Below are positions 1-5,274 of a DNA stretch of 5,274 nucleotides, one piece after another. The notes under the pieces are model-generated. The model searched no databases. It was given only the letters and a program-made list of their open reading frames with translations, and was not told the DNA's origin. The stretch comes from Candidatus Kapaibacterium sp. (GTDB lineage: Bacteria; Bacteroidota; Ignavibacteria; Kapaibacteriales; Kapaibacteriaceae). Made by a program: the position numbers and the translations under genes. Positions within the stretch are counted from its first letter, which is position 1; every line of letters starts with the position of its first letter. The stretch is taken from contig JAURNF010000270.1 in assembly GCA_030830285.1 (NCBI GenBank), forward strand, positions 1-5,274, written 5' to 3'.

Positions 1-758
1 ACCTTCGAGCCGCTGCGCGACTTCAGATTGAACAGGGCAGCGTACGCACGGGTGGGGGATTCGCAGCAGAGATGCGACTCGACAATGTGCGAGTACTCGC
101 CGACATCTCGACCATTGCACGGTCTGCATCTGCGTCAGAAGGACGTGCATTGAATCCCGAGCAACATCTCCTTGCGATGCTACGGGCATCGAGTGAGTCC
201 GCTGCAATCCGATGGTCAGTCACGGCATTTGCACGACGCATTGCAGATCCGATTCGTACGCAGGCGCTGCTGCGAGTGGATGAACGCATCCTCACAACAA
301 CCTCATATCAAGAGACATCACGGTCGGTGTTTGGCCTCGTAGGCTCGGCTACATGGAGACTTGGTCCGATCGAGTTCGTACCGACTATTCGCATTCAGTC
401 TGCCAGTGGCGACTCGGCGACTGAGGCATCCGACGTGCCTGCATGCATGGCTGATCTCGCCGTCGGATATGTCTTCGAAGCGGGGTTTAGCACGGTAACA
501 TTGGGTCTGCGTTCTACTGTTGTTACCCGACACTTGGCACCACAGTTCGTGCCACTTACCTGGACCTATGTGCGTGCGCAGAGCGAAGCCCCCTTGCAGT
601 ATGATGGTATGAATCTCTTCTTGTCTGCTCGTGTTGGTAACGCAACAGTGCGAGCCTCATACGAGAACATCCTCGGTCAGCGTTGGTATACAACCTCGCT
701 TGCACCCGAAGTCACGCGTGCCTTGCGGTTGAGCGTCGACTGGTCATTTATCGATTGA
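1..758 (+). CDS. Outer-membrane beta-barrel protein, C-terminal part (5' end outside window)
   Basis: The frame is open from position 3 to the TGA at 756-758, so this is the last ~251 codons of a gene that starts upstream. The ATG at 72 is probably an internal methionine. The translation alternates polar and hydrophobic residues in short strands, for example WRLGPIEFVPTIRIQSASG and FSTVTLGLRSTVVTRH, as in antiparallel transmembrane beta-strands. The end carries an N-[IL]-L-G-x-x-W/Y-type segment (ENILGQRWYTT), then RALRLSVDWSFID. This resembles the last two strands of TonB-dependent receptors and related barrels, where an aromatic residue near the C-terminus helps assembly by BAM. The plug and TonB box, which would settle the family, lie outside the window. 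It could instead be a porin-like or uncharacterised barrel. No terminator is visible after the stop, so read-through into the ligase gene is possible. The barrel call is fairly safe; the TonB-receptor assignment is tentative. Confidence 0.6.
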   Translation, partial: LRAAARLQIEQGSVRTGGGFAAEMRLDNVRVLADISTIARSASASEGRALNPEQHLLAMLRASSESAAIRWSVTAFARRIADPIRTQALLRVDERILTTTSYQETSRSVFGLVGSATWRLGPIEFVPTIRIQSASGDSATEASDVPACMADLAVGYVFEAGFSTVTLGLRSTVVTRHLAPQFVPLTWTYVRAQSEAPLQYDGMNLFLSARVGNATVRASYENILGQRWYTTSLAPEVTRALRLSVDWSFID

Positions 759-788
759 GTTCAGGCCGATCCTTAGCATATTCATGTC

Positions 789-793
789 GGAGG
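789..793 (+). promoter_or_regulatory. Shine-Dalgarno site deciding the ligase start
   Basis: GGAGG lies five bases before the ATG at 799 and is the only strong ribosome-binding site in the window. An in-frame ATG at 784 would place this site inside the coding region and has no purine-rich stretch ahead of it, so 799 is the better start. The downstream genes lack comparable sites and probably rely on translational coupling. Confidence 0.75.
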
Positions 794-798
794 TACCC

Positions 799-2589
799 AT
801 GAAGTCGACAACCATTCCACAGTTGTTCCTTGAGGTCTGCTCACGATACACAGGCCGTACGGATAAGATCTCGTATGCGCATCGCGAGGGGAACGACTGG
901 CATGCGTTAACACATGATCAACTCAGGGATCAAGTAGAGGCATTTGCCGATGGCTTACTCCGCCTTGGTGTATCACCCGGTGAACGCGTTGGCCTTGTAA
1001 GTGAAAATCGGATCGAGTGGATCGTTGCTGACTTCGCGATGGCCGGCATGGGAATCATCGATGTTCCCGTGTTCCCAACACTGACGGCGCACCAAGAACA
1101 GTACATCTACGAAAACTGTCAAGCCGTTGCTGTGATTGTATCTAACGCGGCACAGCTAAAGAAGATTCTTGCTGTTTGGGATCAACTACCAGATCTCAAG
1201 TGGGTGATCACCATGAACCCCGACATTGCCACCGGAGACCGTGTTGTGTCGATGAAGCAGGTCATGGAGATGAGTCGAGCAGCAACGACTGCCGACGAGC
1301 GGCGCAGCTTGTATCAAGAGCGCTCAGCAGCAGTAACGCCCGATGATTTGCTTACGCTGATCTACACGAGTGGCACCACGGGAAACCCGAAGGGCGTGAT
1401 GCTTACGCATCGTAACCTTATCTCCAACGTTGATGCTGCTACGCGGACGATCGCGTTGTTCGATAGTGACGTGTTGCTTTCGTACCTGCCGATGTGTCAC
1501 TCCTACGAGCGCATGGCAGGGTATTACCTCGCATATACGGCTGGCTGCACGGTGTACATCGCCGAGTCGATTGAATCAGTGGCTGAGCTCATGCGTGAGA
1601 TTCGGCCGACAATCATGACATCCGTTCCGCGATTGTTCGAGCGTATCCAAGCGCGCGTGATGGGTGCAGTCGAGCGTGATACGCCGATGAAGCAGAAGAT
1701 CTTTGCGTGGGCGCTGCGTGTTGGCGCCGAGAGGGTGCGGGGATCATCATCTCCCCTTGTTCCGCTACAATATCGGATAGCTGACAAGCTGGTGTTTTCG
1801 AAGATCAGGGATCGTGTTGGTGGACGGCTCCGGTTCTTCGTGTCAGGGGGCGCTGCACTGAGTGTGGAGGTTGGAACATTCTTCCAGATCATGGGCATCC
1901 GCATTGTCGAAGGCTATGGTCTAACGGAGACCTCTCCTGTCATTGCCGTTCATCGACTCGAGGATATTGTTCTTGGCACCGTTGGGCAGCCACTGGATAA
2001 CGTCAGCGTGCGTATAGCGGACGATGGTGAGATTCTTGCTCGCGGACCGAACATCATGAAGGGGTACTGGAACGACGAGCAATCGACGCGCGAAACGATT
2101 GATGCTGACGGATGGCTGCACACGGGTGACATCGGTGAGATTGATGCACGTGGACATCTACGTATCACAGATCGGAAGAAGAACCTCTTTGTATCGAGTG
2201 GAGGCAAGAACATTGCACCACAACCAATAGAGGCACTTGTCCAGCAGAGTCCGTTCGTCGATCAGATAATGCTCATTGGGGATGGACGTGAGTACTGCAC
2301 GGCGCTGATTGTGCCAGATATGGATGTCGTGCGTCAGTGGGCTGCAAACAATGGAATGAACGACCTTCCGAACGATTGGGTAGCATCGTCGGAAGATCTA
2401 CATCGAGCAATTGAAGCTGATCTGTCGAAGCGTCAGCGTGAACTCTCGAAGTACGAGCGCGTTCGACGCTTCCGTGTTCTGAGCGAGCCATTTACGGTAG
2501 ACAATGGACTGATGACTCCTACGTTAAAGGTCAAGCGCAAGGCAGTTGCCGAGCGATATGCATCGCTGATTGAAGAACTCTATGCCTGA
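799..2589 (+). CDS. Long-chain fatty acyl-CoA synthetase (AMP-forming)
   Basis: This enzyme activates a fatty acid with ATP to an acyl-adenylate and transfers it to CoA. It is an adenylate-forming (ANL) enzyme of 596 residues, a normal length for the long-chain acyl-CoA synthetase group. Visible motifs are the P-loop YTSGTTGNPKG (189-199), the adenine-binding GYGLTETSP (372-380), HTGD (441-444) with the ribose-binding Asp444, the hinge DRKKNLF (458-464) followed by GGKNIAP, and a C-terminal TPTLKVKRK (573-581) whose Lys577 fits the catalytic lysine. The GGKNIAP style points to the FadD15/eukaryotic-type long-chain branch rather than short-chain ligases. The start at 799 is chosen for the GGAGG at 789-793. 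It is the first gene of the four-gene block and overlaps the next by 8 bases. I infer that it supplies the acyl-CoA starter for the type III polyketide synthase. General fatty-acid metabolism is the alternative, and chain length cannot be read from sequence. Confidence 0.93.
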   Translation: MKSTTIPQLFLEVCSRYTGRTDKISYAHREGNDWHALTHDQLRDQVEAFADGLLRLGVSPGERVGLVSENRIEWIVADFAMAGMGIIDVPVFPTLTAHQEQYIYENCQAVAVIVSNAAQLKKILAVWDQLPDLKWVITMNPDIATGDRVVSMKQVMEMSRAATTADERRSLYQERSAAVTPDDLLTLIYTSGTTGNPKGVMLTHRNLISNVDAATRTIALFDSDVLLSYLPMCHSYERMAGYYLAYTAGCTVYIAESIESVAELMREIRPTIMTSVPRLFERIQARVMGAVERDTPMKQKIFAWALRVGAERVRGSSSPLVPLQYRIADKLVFSKIRDRVGGRLRFFVSGGAALSVEVGTFFQIMGIRIVEGYGLTETSPVIAVHRLEDIVLGTVGQPLDNVSVRIADDGEILARGPNIMKGYWNDEQSTRETIDADGWLHTGDIGEIDARGHLRITDRKKNLFVSSGGKNIAPQPIEALVQQSPFVDQIMLIGDGREYCTALIVPDMDVVRQWAANNGMNDLPNDWVASSEDLHRAIEADLSKRQRELSKYERVRRFRVLSEPFTVDNGLMTPTLKVKRKAVAERYASLIEELYA

Positions 2590-3391
2590 ACATATCTCGC
2601 TGCGTGATGCTCTGCGGTATCGCAAGACAACGAACGGACACTTTGATCCGCGGCCTGTATCGCGTGAGCATCAGCAACTGCTGATCGAAGCGGCAGAGCG
2701 CGCGCCGAGTCACTTCAACTCTCAGCCGTGGCGCTTTGTACTCATTGATGACCCTGATATCAAATCTCGCATAGCTGCCATCGGTGGTCGCACGATGACG
2801 CAACTCATCGAGGGTGGGAGTTTCTTCACGCGGTATCGGAAGTATTTCCGTTTCTCGAGCGAAGAGATGGAGCAACGGCGTGACGGAATCCTCATTGATA
2901 AGATGCCGATGGCGCTTCGCCCCTTCATCAAGCAGGTCTTCACCGAAAATGTTATGGGTGTGCTCTCGAAGCTTGGTGTTGCATCAATGCTTGGCGAGGA
3001 CAATCGAAAGCTCATTGAGGGAAGTCCACTACTGTTGGCTGCGTTGTTGACGAAGGAAGAATATCGACCACAGGAGCTTTCCGGATTCTACTGTACGCTT
3101 TCCCTCGGCATGGCAATCGAACATATCTGGCTCATGACGCAGGATCTTGACATGGGGATACAGTTTGTGTCGACGCCGATGGAGATACCTGGCGCATGGG
3201 ACGAACTGAAATCTGTTTTGCACGTGCCTGACGATCTGGAGCTCATGGCGGTGTACCGCTTAGGATATGTGCCGGCTGATGCTGCACGGCCCCGCATTGA
3301 TTGGCGCAGTGATCACCGAAAGCGGTTATCACAGCTTGTGTTTCGCAATACCTGTGCTACTCCTGAAGAGGATGCACCACCTGTGTTATGA
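2582..3391 (+). CDS. Nitroreductase-family flavoprotein with a long central insertion
   Basis: This is a predicted FMN-dependent oxidoreductase of the nitroreductase fold, 269 residues from the ATG at 2582. A TTG at 2570 would add four residues but has no better support. The N-terminal phosphate-binding region reads RYRKTTNGHFDPRPV (12-26), followed by the family's signature APSHFNSQPWRFV (41-53). The second half has SPLLLAAL (148-155), the helix GFYCTLSLGMAIEHIWL (168-184) and the terminal RLGYVP strand. Typical members have about 190-220 residues; here residues ~82-146 form an extra, mostly helical, charged segment, and there is a tail of ~30 residues after GYVP. It overlaps the ligase by 8 bases and the polyketide synthase by 4, so it is very likely translated with both. 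Substrate is unknown. A reduction or oxidation of the polyketide, quinone or acyl intermediate is inference from context only. A general NAD(P)H nitro/quinone reductase is the fallback. Confidence 0.87.
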   Translation: MPEHISLRDALRYRKTTNGHFDPRPVSREHQQLLIEAAERAPSHFNSQPWRFVLIDDPDIKSRIAAIGGRTMTQLIEGGSFFTRYRKYFRFSSEEMEQRRDGILIDKMPMALRPFIKQVFTENVMGVLSKLGVASMLGEDNRKLIEGSPLLLAALLTKEEYRPQELSGFYCTLSLGMAIEHIWLMTQDLDMGIQFVSTPMEIPGAWDELKSVLHVPDDLELMAVYRLGYVPADAARPRIDWRSDHRKRLSQLVFRNTCATPEEDAPPVL

Positions 3392-4434
3392 TGAGCGTTG
3401 GCATCCAAGGAATAGGCACTGCAGTTCCTGAGCATGTTGTTGATCAGCAGATGGTGCGAGCCACTGTGGAGCGCGTGTTCGGCAATCGTGTGCCTGATTT
3501 GTCGCGATTGCTGAGCGTGTTTGAGCACGATCATATTCAGACGCGACGATTTGTTCGTGAGCCCGCATGGTATGCGCAAGATCACGGCTTCGCCGAGTCA
3601 AATCGCGTTTATGCAGAGTCGGCGTGTATGCTTGCCGAACGCGCTGCTCGCGTCGCATGTGCTGGTCGAGAACACGACATCGCTGCGGTAGTTGTGGTAA
3701 GTACGACGGGGATCATGACGCCATCGCTGGATGCGACCTTGATACAACGTCTTGGATTGTCACCACACACTGTCCGTGTTCCTGTGTTTGGTCTAGGCTG
3801 TGCAGGTGGTGTTGCGGGGTTGGCGCGTGCTGCTGACATCTCGCGATCCATGAACGGCGCTGCGGTGCTCATGGTTGCAGTCGAGATATGTTCTGTGACC
3901 TTCCGTCAATCTGATGTGCGAACGTCAAACATCGTAGCAAGCTCGATCTTCGGTGATGGGGCAGCGGCAGTCGTCGTCTCTGCAGCTCCACATCAGGTGT
4001 CCATTGGCAATGGCATCAGCACGTTGTTTGCCGATACGCACGACATTATGGGATGGGATGTGTTGGACGACGGACTCAGTGTGCGCTTCTCGCGTGACAT
4101 TCCGTCGTTTGTTCGATCTAATATTCCAGATGTCCTTGTTCATGCTTACTCCACATGGAACATTGATGCACGTGACGTATCTGCAGTGATTGCTCATCCA
4201 GGGGGCGCAAAGGTGCTTGATGCATATGCAGAGGCAACAAGTCTGCCGACCAACACATTTGCACATGCACGTGACACGTTGCGCACGCATGGGAATATGT
4301 CGAGCGCATCCGTTTTGTTTGTGCTTGACGCATGGTACAACGATCCGCAGCGGACACATTCTGGACATGCATTGATGGCAGCACTTGGCCCGGGGTTTAG
4401 CTCTGAGCTTCTGCTTCTAACGATATCGCCGTAA
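3388..4434 (+). CDS. Type III polyketide synthase (chalcone/stilbene synthase superfamily; alkylpyrone or alkylresorcinol type)
   Basis: This enzyme condenses an acyl-CoA starter with malonyl-CoA on one active site to give pyrones or phenolic lipids. The 348-residue protein has the full catalytic triad: Cys138 in FGLGCAGGVAGL, His270 in VIAHPGGAKVLDAY and Asn303 in THGNMSSASV. It also shows GDGAAAVVV (189-197) and the terminal GPGFSSE (334-340), both typical of the superfamily. The thiolase-fold start GIQGIGTAVPEHVV is intact. The triad and Cys context fit PKS18/BpsA-like bacterial enzymes and argue against KAS III (FabH), which lacks the HPGG...GNMSS arrangement and this length of C-terminal domain. 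Two adjacent ATGs (3388 and 3391) both overlap the preceding stop, so coupling is expected whichever is used. The ligase upstream and the ICMT-like methyltransferase downstream match known type III PKS loci making methylated lipids. Chain length and cyclisation mode cannot be predicted here. Confidence 0.95.
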   Translation: MMSVGIQGIGTAVPEHVVDQQMVRATVERVFGNRVPDLSRLLSVFEHDHIQTRRFVREPAWYAQDHGFAESNRVYAESACMLAERAARVACAGREHDIAAVVVVSTTGIMTPSLDATLIQRLGLSPHTVRVPVFGLGCAGGVAGLARAADISRSMNGAAVLMVAVEICSVTFRQSDVRTSNIVASSIFGDGAAAVVVSAAPHQVSIGNGISTLFADTHDIMGWDVLDDGLSVRFSRDIPSFVRSNIPDVLVHAYSTWNIDARDVSAVIAHPGGAKVLDAYAEATSLPTNTFAHARDTLRTHGNMSSASVLFVLDAWYNDPQRTHSGHALMAALGPGFSSELLLLTISP

Positions 4435-4456
4435 CCATCATTCTTGTGATTCCACG

Positions 4457-5005
4457 ATGACACCTATCCTTCTTCTGCAGTGCATCACCGTGGTGCTTGT
4501 TCTCCAGCGAATCAGTGAGCTCGTGCTTGCGCGCCGCAATGAACGTCGTGCCAAGGGACGAGGAGGTATTGAGTTTGGCAGGGGACATTACCCCGTGATC
4601 GTGTTGCTGCACGTTTCGTGGTTTCTCGGGTTTAACATCGAGGGCTTCATTGCTGCGAGTTCTGTCGCACCAACGATTGGTGTTGCTGGTCTCTGGTGGA
4701 TGTGGACCGCTGTGTTTGTCTGCGCGCAGATTCTTCGGTACTGGGCGATTTCGTCGCTCGGTGATGCGTGGAACACACGAATCATCGTAGTTCCGGGTCA
4801 ACATCGTGTAGCGCGCGGACCATATGCGTGGGTACCGCATCCAAATTACGTGGCTGTGATCATGGAGTTCATCGCGGTACCGCTCCTCGTGAACGCACCC
4901 ATTACGGCTGCAGTCGGGACCATCCTAAATCTTGCACTGTTACTTGGGGTGCGTATCCCAGCGGAGCGCAGGGCACTCGACGTTCTCAATCGGTCTACCC
5001 CCTAA
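4457..5005 (+). CDS. ICMT-family membrane methyltransferase (BpsB/SrsB-like), probable polyketide O-methyltransferase
   Basis: This is a 182-residue integral membrane protein with hydrophobic segments at about 3-25, 45-66, 70-98 and 132-165. The C-terminal half has the isoprenylcysteine carboxyl methyltransferase signature: RYWAISSLGDAWNTRIIVVPG (94-114), RGPYAWVPHPNY (120-131) and Glu137, then RIPAERRAL (166-174). The His128-Pro-x-Tyr...Glu pattern forms part of the S-adenosylmethionine site in this family. Bacteria lack prenylated CAAX proteins, and characterised bacterial relatives next to type III PKS genes (BpsB/YpbQ with BpsA, SrsB with SrsA) O-methylate alkylpyrones or phenolic lipids, so the same role is inferred here. 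It starts 22 bases after the PKS stop. There is no good Shine-Dalgarno site and no alternative in-frame start in the gap. It is the last gene before the hairpin at 5007-5037. A methyltransferase for another small lipid is possible but less likely given the neighbour. Confidence 0.9.
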   Translation: MTPILLLQCITVVLVLQRISELVLARRNERRAKGRGGIEFGRGHYPVIVLLHVSWFLGFNIEGFIAASSVAPTIGVAGLWWMWTAVFVCAQILRYWAISSLGDAWNTRIIVVPGQHRVARGPYAWVPHPNYVAVIMEFIAVPLLVNAPITAAVGTILNLALLLGVRIPAERRALDVLNRSTP

Positions 5006-5006
5006 C

Positions 5007-5037
5007 GCAACAACGAGACCCGTGGGTCTCGTTGTGC
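5007..5037. terminator. Hairpin terminator between convergent units
   Basis: A near-perfect inverted repeat, CAACGAGACC (5011-5020) against GGTCTCGTTG (5025-5034), has a 4-base loop and can extend by a further GCA/TGC (5007-5009 with 5035-5037) past one bulged A. It begins two bases after the methyltransferase stop and ends 20 bases beyond the 3' end of the minus-strand tRNA, so it can serve both directions. The T-tract is weak: GTTGTGCT follows on the plus strand, and a slightly more T-rich GTTGTTGCGTT follows on the minus strand. Confidence 0.7.
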
Positions 5038-5057
5038 TGGGCAACCGTGGTTGGTTG

Positions 5058-5131
5058 TACCGGAGGAGGGACTTGAACCCCCGACACACGGATTATGATT
5101 CCGTTGCTCTAACCACCTGAGCTACTCCGGC
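5058..5131 (-). tRNA. tRNA with anticodon CAU (Met elongator, or Ile2 read by lysidine)
   Basis: The minus strand folds into a complete 74-base cloverleaf. The acceptor pairs GCCGGAG with CTCCGGT, ending in a G1-U72 wobble. The D-arm is GCTC-AGGTGGTTA-GAGC. The anticodon stem ACGGA/TCCGT encloses the loop ATCATAA, giving anticodon CAU after U33. The variable loop is GTGTC, the T-arm is GGGGG-TTCAAGT-CCCTC, and the discriminator is A73. CCA is not encoded (CAA follows), so it must be added after transcription. Initiator tRNA is excluded: there is no 1-72 mismatch and no run of three G-C pairs at the base of the anticodon stem. Elongator Met and lysidine-modified Ile2 share the CAU anticodon in DNA and I cannot separate them with confidence. 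Position 32 is A rather than the usual pyrimidine. Confidence 0.93.
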
Positions 5132-5144
5132 GCCTTTCGGGCTA

Positions 5145-5152
5145 CAAAGATA
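5145..5152 (-). promoter_or_regulatory. Bacteroidota-type -7 box (TAnnTTTG) for the tRNA gene
   Basis: On the minus strand this octamer reads TATCTTTG, an exact match to the TAnnTTTG -7 element of Bacteroidota housekeeping promoters. A start about seven bases downstream would fall near 5138, leaving a leader of about seven bases before the tRNA. No TTTG-like -33 element is obvious at the usual spacing, so the call rests on one box and its position. Confidence 0.5.
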
Positions 5153-5167
5153 CAAATTGGTTCAAGA

Positions 5168-5274
5168 TCATCGATCGAGTTGCTGAAGTTCATCTCGAAT
5201 TCTGGCAGCGGCCTCGTAATCTTCCACCTTGATGGCTTGGTCAAGCTCCTGTTCAAGCCGTTGACGTTCGGTCA
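5168..5274 (-). CDS. UVR-motif protein, C-terminal end only (5' end outside window)
   Basis: The minus-strand frame that enters at 5272 runs 34 codons to a TGA at 5168-5170; the other two minus frames stop at once or within seven codons. The peptide is one UvrB/UvrC motif, with the pattern L-E-x-x-L-x-x-A-I-x-x-E-D-Y-E-x-A-A-x-I-R-D-E-L followed by QQLDR at the end. The motif is a short helical hairpin used for protein contacts in UvrB, UvrC, McsA, some Clp ATPases and the C-terminus of DUF151 bifunctional nuclease proteins in Bacteroidota. A motif ending the protein within a few residues fits UvrB, the DUF151 type or a small UVR protein, but the rest of the gene is needed to decide. It lies 36 bases upstream of the tRNA on the same strand. 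Confidence 0.8.
   Translation of the reverse strand, partial: TERQRLEQELDQAIKVEDYEAAARIRDELQQLDR

Noticed and set aside
784..798. Earlier in-frame ATG for the ligase at 784
   Set aside because: It has no ribosome-binding site, and it would bury the GGAGG at 789-793 that is ideally spaced for the ATG at 799.
759..798. Possible promoter ahead of the ligase
   Set aside because: The 40-base gap has TATTCATG but no TAnnTTTG or convincing -35/-10 pair, so I do not call a promoter here.
3925..4368. 147-codon open frame on the minus strand inside the PKS gene
   Set aside because: It is Cys/His/Met-rich with no recognisable domain and lies fully antisense to a gene with an intact catalytic triad; it is a compositional shadow.
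3388..4434. FabH (KAS III) as the identity of the thiolase-fold enzyme
   Set aside because: The HPGGAKVLDAY and GNMSSASVLFVLD context, the terminal GPGFSSE and the neighbouring ICMT-like gene fit type III PKS instead.
4397..4840. 147-codon minus-strand frame across the PKS end and methyltransferase
   Set aside because: It has low-complexity charged composition, no start signal, and is antisense to two well-supported genes.
4932..5120. 62-codon plus-strand frame running from the methyltransferase through the hairpin into the tRNA
   Set aside because: It overlaps the methyltransferase, the terminator and the antisense of the tRNA, so it is not a plausible gene.
5131..5141. Small GCC/GGC hairpin with a CGAAA loop in the tRNA leader
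   Set aside because: Only three base pairs, and it uses the first base of the tRNA; it is likely chance.

Overview
The window looks like ordinary chromosome from a Gram-negative bacterium of roughly balanced GC. It probably belongs to the Bacteroidota/Chlorobiota/Ignavibacteria/Kapabacteria (FCB) side. Three things point there: an outer-membrane beta-barrel C-terminus at the left edge, a TAnnTTTG-type -7 box placed correctly upstream of a tRNA, and a UVR-motif C-terminus at the right edge of a kind common in that group. This placement is inference from sequence style, not from a search.

Layout, left to right. Positions 3-758 (+) hold the C-terminal part of an outer-membrane beta-barrel, probably TonB-receptor-like. 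After a 40-base gap with a clear Shine-Dalgarno site, four tightly packed + strand genes follow: a long-chain acyl-CoA synthetase (799-2589), a nitroreductase-family flavoprotein (2582-3391, 8-base overlap), a chalcone-synthase-like type III polyketide synthase (3388-4434, ATGA overlap) and an isoprenylcysteine carboxyl methyltransferase (ICMT)-family membrane methyltransferase (4457-5005, 22-base gap). A strong hairpin at 5007-5037 closes the operon. The remaining genes are on the minus strand: a tRNA with anticodon CAU (5058-5131) with its own promoter-like box, and the last 34 codons of a UVR-motif protein (5168-5272, continuing off the window).

The four-gene block reads as a compact lipid-polyketide pathway. 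The ligase would activate a fatty acid to acyl-CoA. The type III synthase, with an intact Cys138-His270-Asn303 triad, would extend it with malonyl units to an alkylpyrone or alkylresorcinol. The ICMT-like enzyme would O-methylate the product, as BpsB (YpbQ) does for BpsA in Bacillus subtilis and SrsB does for SrsA in Streptomyces griseus. The nitroreductase-like flavoprotein could add a redox step; its role is the least certain and the most novel part. No gene-free stretch exceeds 300 bases, and I saw no mobile element or CRISPR array.
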